Positions 60,227-64,000 of a stretch of DNA of 64,000 nt are shown here, in pieces (the stretch's first letter is position 1; every line of letters begins with the position of its first letter). A program made the position numbers and the translations under genes. The notes beneath the pieces were generated by a model. The model saw only the letters and a program-made list of their open reading frames with translations, did no database searches and was not told the DNA's origin. Source of the DNA: Streptomyces sp. yr375 (lineage in GTDB: Bacteria; Actinomycetota; Actinomycetes; Streptomycetales; Streptomycetaceae); NCBI RefSeq assembly GCF_900110755.1, contig NZ_FOFF01000024.1, positions 1 to 64,000 on the forward strand, written 5' to 3'.

Positions 60227-60310
60227 TACATACGGAGGCTTGGGCGGCGCTGTTCAACCGCTGGGGAATCGGTAAGAAACTTGTGCCCCACCTGTGGAGA
60301 AACACCGGTG

Positions 60311-61420
60311 TCAGGCGTCGAACGTGTGGATCGTCGTCGTGCGGTACGTCTGTCCCGGGCGCAGGGTCGTCGACGGGAACGACGGCTGGTTCGGCGCGTC
60401 CGGGAAGTGCTGCGTCTCCAGGCAGAGCGCGTCGCCCTGGCGGTAGGTGCGGCCGCCGGTGCCGGTGAGGGTGCCGTCCAGGAAGTTGCCCGAGTAGAAC
60501 TGCAGGCCCGGCTGGTCGGTGGCGATCTTCAGGGTGCGGCCCGAGCGCGGGTCGCGCACCGTCGCCACGTGCACCGGCTCGGCGGTGACGCCCTTGTCCA
60601 GGACCCAGTTGTGGTCGTAGCCCTTCGCGTGGACCTGCTGGACGTGCCCGGCGCGCAGGTCGCGGCCGATCGCCTTCGTCCTGCGGAAGTCGAAGGGGGT
60701 GCCGGAGACCTTCGCGAGCTCGCCCGTGGGGATCAGGCCCGCGTCGGTGGGCGTGTAGCGGGCGGCGGCGATCGTCAGCTCGTGGTCCTCGATCGTGCCG
60801 CTGCTCTCGCCGGCCAGGTTCCAGTAGACGTGGCTGGTGAGGTTGACGACGGTGGCCTCGGTCGTGGTGGCCTCGTAGTCGATGCGCCACTCGCCGCGCT
60901 GGGTGAGGGTGTACGTCACCTTCACCTTCAGGGTGCCCGGGTAGCCCATGTCGCCGTCGGCGCTCGTGCAGTGCAGGTACAGGCCGACGTCGGTGCCCTT
61001 GGTGAACGGCTCGACGTCCCACACGTGCTTGTCGAAGCCCTTCGCGCCGCCGTGCAGGCTGTTCACGCCGTCGTTGACGTCGACTTGGTAGGCCTTGCCG
61101 TCGAGGGTGAACCGCCCCTCGCCGATGCGGTTGCCGTACCGGCCGATGAGGGCCCCGAAGTACGGCGTCCTGGCGACGTAGTCCTCGATGGTGTCGAAGC
61201 CGAGCGACACATTGGCGTAGCGGCCGTGCCGGTCGGGGATCTCCAGGGACTGGACGATGCCGCCCCAGGAGAGGACCTTCAGGCGGGTGCCGCCGTTCTC
61301 CAGCGCCCAGTTGTAGATCTTCGTGCCGTCGGCGAGCTCGCCGAAGAGGGTCTTCACGGGCCTGCTGCCTCCTGAGGCGGCCTCGGCGTCGGCGATGCCG
61401 GTGCGGCTGTTCGGTTCCAT
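60311..61420 (-). CDS. galM: Aldose 1-epimerase
   Basis: This 369-residue cytosolic mutarotase interconverts alpha and beta anomers of aldoses. Family motifs are LGFDTIEDYVARTPYFGALIGRYGNRI, SLHGGAKGFDKHVW, NLTSHVYWNLAGE with the catalytic His, and LCLETQHFPDAPNQP with the catalytic Glu. It has no signal peptide. The ATG is preceded by GGGGAG. It follows the ABC permease gene after 51 bases that hold a strong hairpin, so it is in the operon but may be expressed less. It readies imported sugars for kinases or oxidation. Confidence 0.93.
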   Translation of the reverse strand: MEPNSRTGIADAEAASGGSRPVKTLFGELADGTKIYNWALENGGTRLKVLSWGGIVQSLEIPDRHGRYANVSLGFDTIEDYVARTPYFGALIGRYGNRIGEGRFTLDGKAYQVDVNDGVNSLHGGAKGFDKHVWDVEPFTKGTDVGLYLHCTSADGDMGYPGTLKVKVTYTLTQRGEWRIDYEATTTEATVVNLTSHVYWNLAGESSGTIEDHELTIAAARYTPTDAGLIPTGELAKVSGTPFDFRRTKAIGRDLRAGHVQQVHAKGYDHNWVLDKGVTAEPVHVATVRDPRSGRTLKIATDQPGLQFYSGNFLDGTLTGTGGRTYRQGDALCLETQHFPDAPNQPSFPSTTLRPGQTYRTTTIHTFDA

Positions 61421-61435
61421 CGCGGCTCCCCAAGG

Positions 61436-61467
61436 GCTCGGGCCCCGCCTTCCGGCGGAGCCCGAGC
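61436..61467. terminator. Intercistronic hairpin between mmsB and galM
   Basis: GCTCGGGC (61436-61443) pairs with GCCCGAGC (61460-61467), and CCGCC with GGCGG inside, around a TTCC tetraloop; one mismatch separates the two stem parts. It begins five bases after the mmsB stop. It could reduce read-through into galM or protect the upstream message from 3' exonucleases. Confidence 0.6.
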
Positions 61468-61471
61468 TGAC

Positions 61472-62719
61472 TTACGAACCGGACTTGCGCTTGTTCCACA
61501 CGTCGAACCCGACGGCCGCGAGCAGGGCCAGGCCCTTGATCACCTGCTGCCAGTCGGTGCCGACGCTGAGGAGGTTCATGCCGTTGTTCAGCACGCCGAG
61601 GACGAGACCACCGATGATCGCGCCGAGGACGGTACCCACACCGCCGCTCATGGACGCGCCACCGATGAACGACGAGGCGATCGCTTCGAGTTCGAAGCTG
61701 AGACCTGCCTTCGGCGAGGCCGCGTTGAGGCGGGAGGCGACCACCAGACCCGCCAGGGCCGCGAGCACGCCCATGTTCAGGAAGACGAGGAAGGTGACCT
61801 TCTTGTCCTTGACGCCCGACAGCTTCGCCGCCGGGAGGTTGCCGCCGATCGCGTAGATGTGCCGGCCGAAGACCGCGTTGCGCATCACGTAGCCGTAACC
61901 GACCACCAGCAGGCCGAGGATGATCAGGATGATCGGCGCGCCCTTGTAGCTGGCGAGCAGCAGGGTGACGGCGAGGACCGCGGAGGCGATGGCGACGAGC
62001 TTCAGCAGGAACAGGTTCCTGGGAGCCACCTCCAGGGAGAACTCCTGCTGCCGCTTGCGGTCGCGGACCTCCTGGAGGACCACGAACGCCAGCAGGGCGA
62101 AGCCCAGCAGCAGCGTCAGGTTGTGGTAGTTGGTGTTCGGGCCGACCGCCGGCAGGAAGCCGTTGCCCATCTTCTGCAGGCCGTCGGGGAACGGGCCGAG
62201 CGTCTGCCCCTTCAGGAACATCTCCGTCAGACCGCGGAAGATCAGCATGCCCGCGAGGGTGACGATGAAGGACGGTATGCCGAAGTAGGCGATCAGGAAG
62301 CCCTGCGCCGCGCCGGCGGCCGCGCCGATGGCCAGGCACAGCACCAGCGCGAGCGGCCACGCCACGTCGTGCTGCACCGTGAGGACGGCCGCGAACGCGC
62401 CCACGAACGCCGTCAGCGAACCGACCGACAGGTCGATGTGGCCCGCGATGATCACCAGCATCATGCCGATCGCGAGGATCAGGATGTAGCTGTTCTGCAG
62501 CACCAGGTTGGAGACGTTGCGCGGCAGCAGCAGATCGCCGCCCGTCCACACCTGGAACAGGATCACGAGCAGGCCGAGCGCGATCAGCATGCCGTACTGG
62601 CGCATGTTGCGGCGCAGCCCGTTCAGCATGAGCTGGAGCAGCCCGCCGCCGGAGGCCGTGCCCCCGCTCTTCCCGGGCGGCGCGGCCGCCGGGCTCTTGT
62701 CGGTCACGTCCGTGCTCAT
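61472..62719 (-). CDS. mmsB: Sugar ABC transporter permease (multiple monosaccharide type)
   Basis: This 415-residue permease has about ten membrane helices and the RbsC/XylH-type signature GHIDLSVGSLTAFVGA and MRNAVFGRHIYAIGGN, plus AIASSFIGGASMSGGVGT. Its length (longer than RbsC) and the insert with VLQEVRDRKRQQEF fit the multiple-monosaccharide (MmsB/GguB-type) group, which imports arabinose, xylose, galactose and others. The ATG overlaps the stop of the ATPase gene (ATGA). The sugar-binding protein should lie upstream, beyond the window. Confidence 0.9.
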   Translation of the reverse strand: MSTDVTDKSPAAAPPGKSGGTASGGGLLQLMLNGLRRNMRQYGMLIALGLLVILFQVWTGGDLLLPRNVSNLVLQNSYILILAIGMMLVIIAGHIDLSVGSLTAFVGAFAAVLTVQHDVAWPLALVLCLAIGAAAGAAQGFLIAYFGIPSFIVTLAGMLIFRGLTEMFLKGQTLGPFPDGLQKMGNGFLPAVGPNTNYHNLTLLLGFALLAFVVLQEVRDRKRQQEFSLEVAPRNLFLLKLVAIASAVLAVTLLLASYKGAPIILIILGLLVVGYGYVMRNAVFGRHIYAIGGNLPAAKLSGVKDKKVTFLVFLNMGVLAALAGLVVASRLNAASPKAGLSFELEAIASSFIGGASMSGGVGTVLGAIIGGLVLGVLNNGMNLLSVGTDWQQVIKGLALLAAVGFDVWNKRKSGS

Positions 62720-64000
62720 CGCGTTACCTCTTTGTCCTTCGTCATCTGGCGCATCAGCACTTCCTGCGTGGCCTCGGCCCGCGGGAACTCGCCCGTGAGC
62801 CGCCCGGCGGCCATGGTGTAGATGCGGTCGCACATGCCGAGCAGTTCGGGCAGCTCGGAGGAGATGAAGACGACCGCCTTGCCCTGGGCGGCCAGTTGGT
62901 CGATGACCGTGTAGATCTCGAACTTGGCGCCGACGTCGATCCCGCGCGTCGGCTCGTCCAGGATCAGCACATCCGGACCCGCGAAGATCCACTTGCTGAG
63001 GACGACCTTCTGCTGGTTGCCGCCGGACAGCTTGCCCACCACCTCGAAGACGGTGGGCGCCTTGATGTTCATGGACTTGCGGAAGCCCTCGGCGACCTTC
63101 CGCTCCTCCTGCTCGTCGACCACGCCCCGCTTGGCGACCTTGTCCAGGGCCGTCAGCGAGATGTTGCGGTTGATGGTGTCGATGAGGTTGAGGCCGTAGT
63201 GCTTGCGGTCCTCGGTGACGTACGCGATCCCGTGGTCGATGGCCTCGGCGACCGTCCTGGTACGGATCTCCTTGCCGTCCTTGAGGACCGTGCCGCCCGC
63301 GTACTGGCCGTAGGTGCGGCCGAACACGCTCATCGCGAGCTCGGTGCGGCCCGCGCCCATCAGGCCGGCGATGCCGACGATCTCCCCGCGGCGCACCTGG
63401 ACCGACACGTCGTCGACGACCTTGCGCTGCTGGTCGATCGGGTGGTGCACGGTCCAGCCGCGGATCTCCAGCGCCGGCGCGGCCTCCAACTCGCCCTCGA
63501 ACGGGGTGCGTTCGGGGAAGCGGTGGTCGAGGTCGCGGCCCACCATGCCGCTGATGATGCGGTCCTCGGTGGTGTCCGCCGCCTTGACGTCGAGCGTCTC
63601 GATGGAGCGTCCGTCGCGCAGGATCGTCACCGAGTCGGCGACGTGCCGGATCTCGTTCAGCTTGTGCGAGATGATGATCGAGGTGATGCCCTGCTTCTTC
63701 AACTCCAGGATGAGTTCGAGGAGTTTGCCGCTGTCCTCGTCGTTGAGCGCCGCGGTGGGCTCGTCCAGGATGAGCAGCTTCACCTTCTTCGACAGCGCCT
63801 TCGCGATCTCCACGAGCTGCTGCTTGCCCACGCCGATGTCGGCGACGCGGGTCTCCGGGTGGTCGTCGAGACCGACCCGGCGCAGCAGTTGCGTGGCGTG
63901 CCGCAGGGTCTCCCGCCAGTCGATGAACCCGCCCTTGGCGTGTTCGTTGCCGAGGAAGATGTTCTCCGCCAGGGAGAGATACGGCGACAGCGCCAGCTCC
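62716..64000 (-). CDS. mmsA: Sugar ABC transporter ATP-binding protein, 5' end beyond window
   Basis: This is the 3' part of a two-domain sugar-import ATPase; the coding frame continues past 64000. The first domain retains SLAENIFLGNEHAKGGF-type sequence, DIGVGKQQLVEIAKALSK as its signature region and LLILDEPTAALN as Walker B. The second domain has GLMGAGRTELAMSVFG (degenerate Walker A), LSGGNQQKVVLSKW (signature) and VLILDEPTRGID (Walker B). Sequences match the MmsA/GguA-type. It energises the permease encoded just downstream. Confidence 0.92.
   Translation of the reverse strand, partial: ELALSPYLSLAENIFLGNEHAKGGFIDWRETLRHATQLLRRVGLDDHPETRVADIGVGKQQLVEIAKALSKKVKLLILDEPTAALNDEDSGKLLELILELKKQGITSIIISHKLNEIRHVADSVTILRDGRSIETLDVKAADTTEDRIISGMVGRDLDHRFPERTPFEGELEAAPALEIRGWTVHHPIDQQRKVVDDVSVQVRRGEIVGIAGLMGAGRTELAMSVFGRTYGQYAGGTVLKDGKEIRTRTVAEAIDHGIAYVTEDRKHYGLNLIDTINRNISLTALDKVAKRGVVDEQEERKVAEGFRKSMNIKAPTVFEVVGKLSGGNQQKVVLSKWIFAGPDVLILDEPTRGIDVGAKFEIYTVIDQLAAQGKAVVFISSELPELLGMCDRIYTMAAGRLTGEFPRAEATQEVLMRQMTKDKEVTR

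Overview
This 64 kb window is chromosomal DNA of a Streptomyces or very close relative. The evidence is very high GC with G/C third positions, many GTG and one TTG start, ATGA stop/start overlaps, Tat or Sec leaders, and families typical of the genus (ECF41 sigma factor, COG4705 membrane proteins, MAB_1171c family, SAV_2336 domain, RHS/FG-GAP cell-surface proteins, a class I terpene cyclase). The order mbl-like gene / serine protease / acyl-CoA carboxyltransferase / matB resembles, from memory, a conserved neighbourhood of Streptomyces core chromosomes. No insertion sequence, tRNA, rRNA, CRISPR array or phage gene was seen, so most of the window looks vertically inherited rather than an island.

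Region 1 (1-13.2 kb) is envelope redox chemistry and signalling. An operon of a haem/flavin ferric reductase-like protein, a membrane-anchored FMN-binding protein and the ApbE flavin transferase (397-2978) diverges from an OmpR-type two-component pair (3149-5304). The same 11-bp-spaced TCAGRG direct repeat lies upstream of the pair and upstream of the following COG4705 membrane-protein genes. A second two-component system follows two PAP2 phosphatases in a head-to-tail operon (7208-10647). It diverges from a BlaI/M56-peptidase pair across two perfect dyads. A discoidin-like gene after the peptidase appears frameshifted at a G4 tract.

Region 2 (13.3-19.6 kb) holds a bicovalent FAD oxidase, an FAD monooxygenase, an LLM-type F420-dependent enzyme, a secreted GH5 glycosidase with two LacI-type operators, and an Mbl/MreB-like actin homologue.

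Region 3 (19.8-27.0 kb) is the most unusual block: a four-gene operon of Trypco1-type small protein, trypsin-VMAP-C protein, MoxR AAA ATPase, and a 1328-residue SAV_2336/BTAD/HAD-like protein. It matches the logic of the vWA-MoxR-VMAP ternary NTP-dependent conflict systems. The apparently missing vWA seems to be hidden in the SAV_2336 domain, and the HAD-like domain seems to have lost its catalytic residues.

Region 4 (27.1-42.6 kb) is metabolic and regulatory: carboxyltransferase plus malonyl-CoA synthetase (matB), an ATP-grasp protein, IclR plus SMP-30 lactonase, an FAD monooxygenase/MAB_1171c/ImmA-IrrE-like operon, GH51 arabinofuranosidase, Rrf2 regulator, and ECF41 sigma factor plus MMPL transporter.

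Region 5 (42.5-58.1 kb) is exported and competitive functions: two Tat-type intradiol dioxygenases flanking a DUF4360 protein and a terpene cyclase, then a secreted FG-GAP protein divergent from a 2150-residue RHS protein. The RHS protein ends in a histone-like Ala/Lys/Arg tract and a deaminase-like toxin tip, followed by two probable immunity genes.

Region 6 (58.4-64 kb) has a PLP aminotransferase with a strange Pro/Met/Ala tail and a sugar ABC operon (mmsA-mmsB-galM) that runs off the right edge. Together with GH51 and GH5 it suggests plant polysaccharide use.
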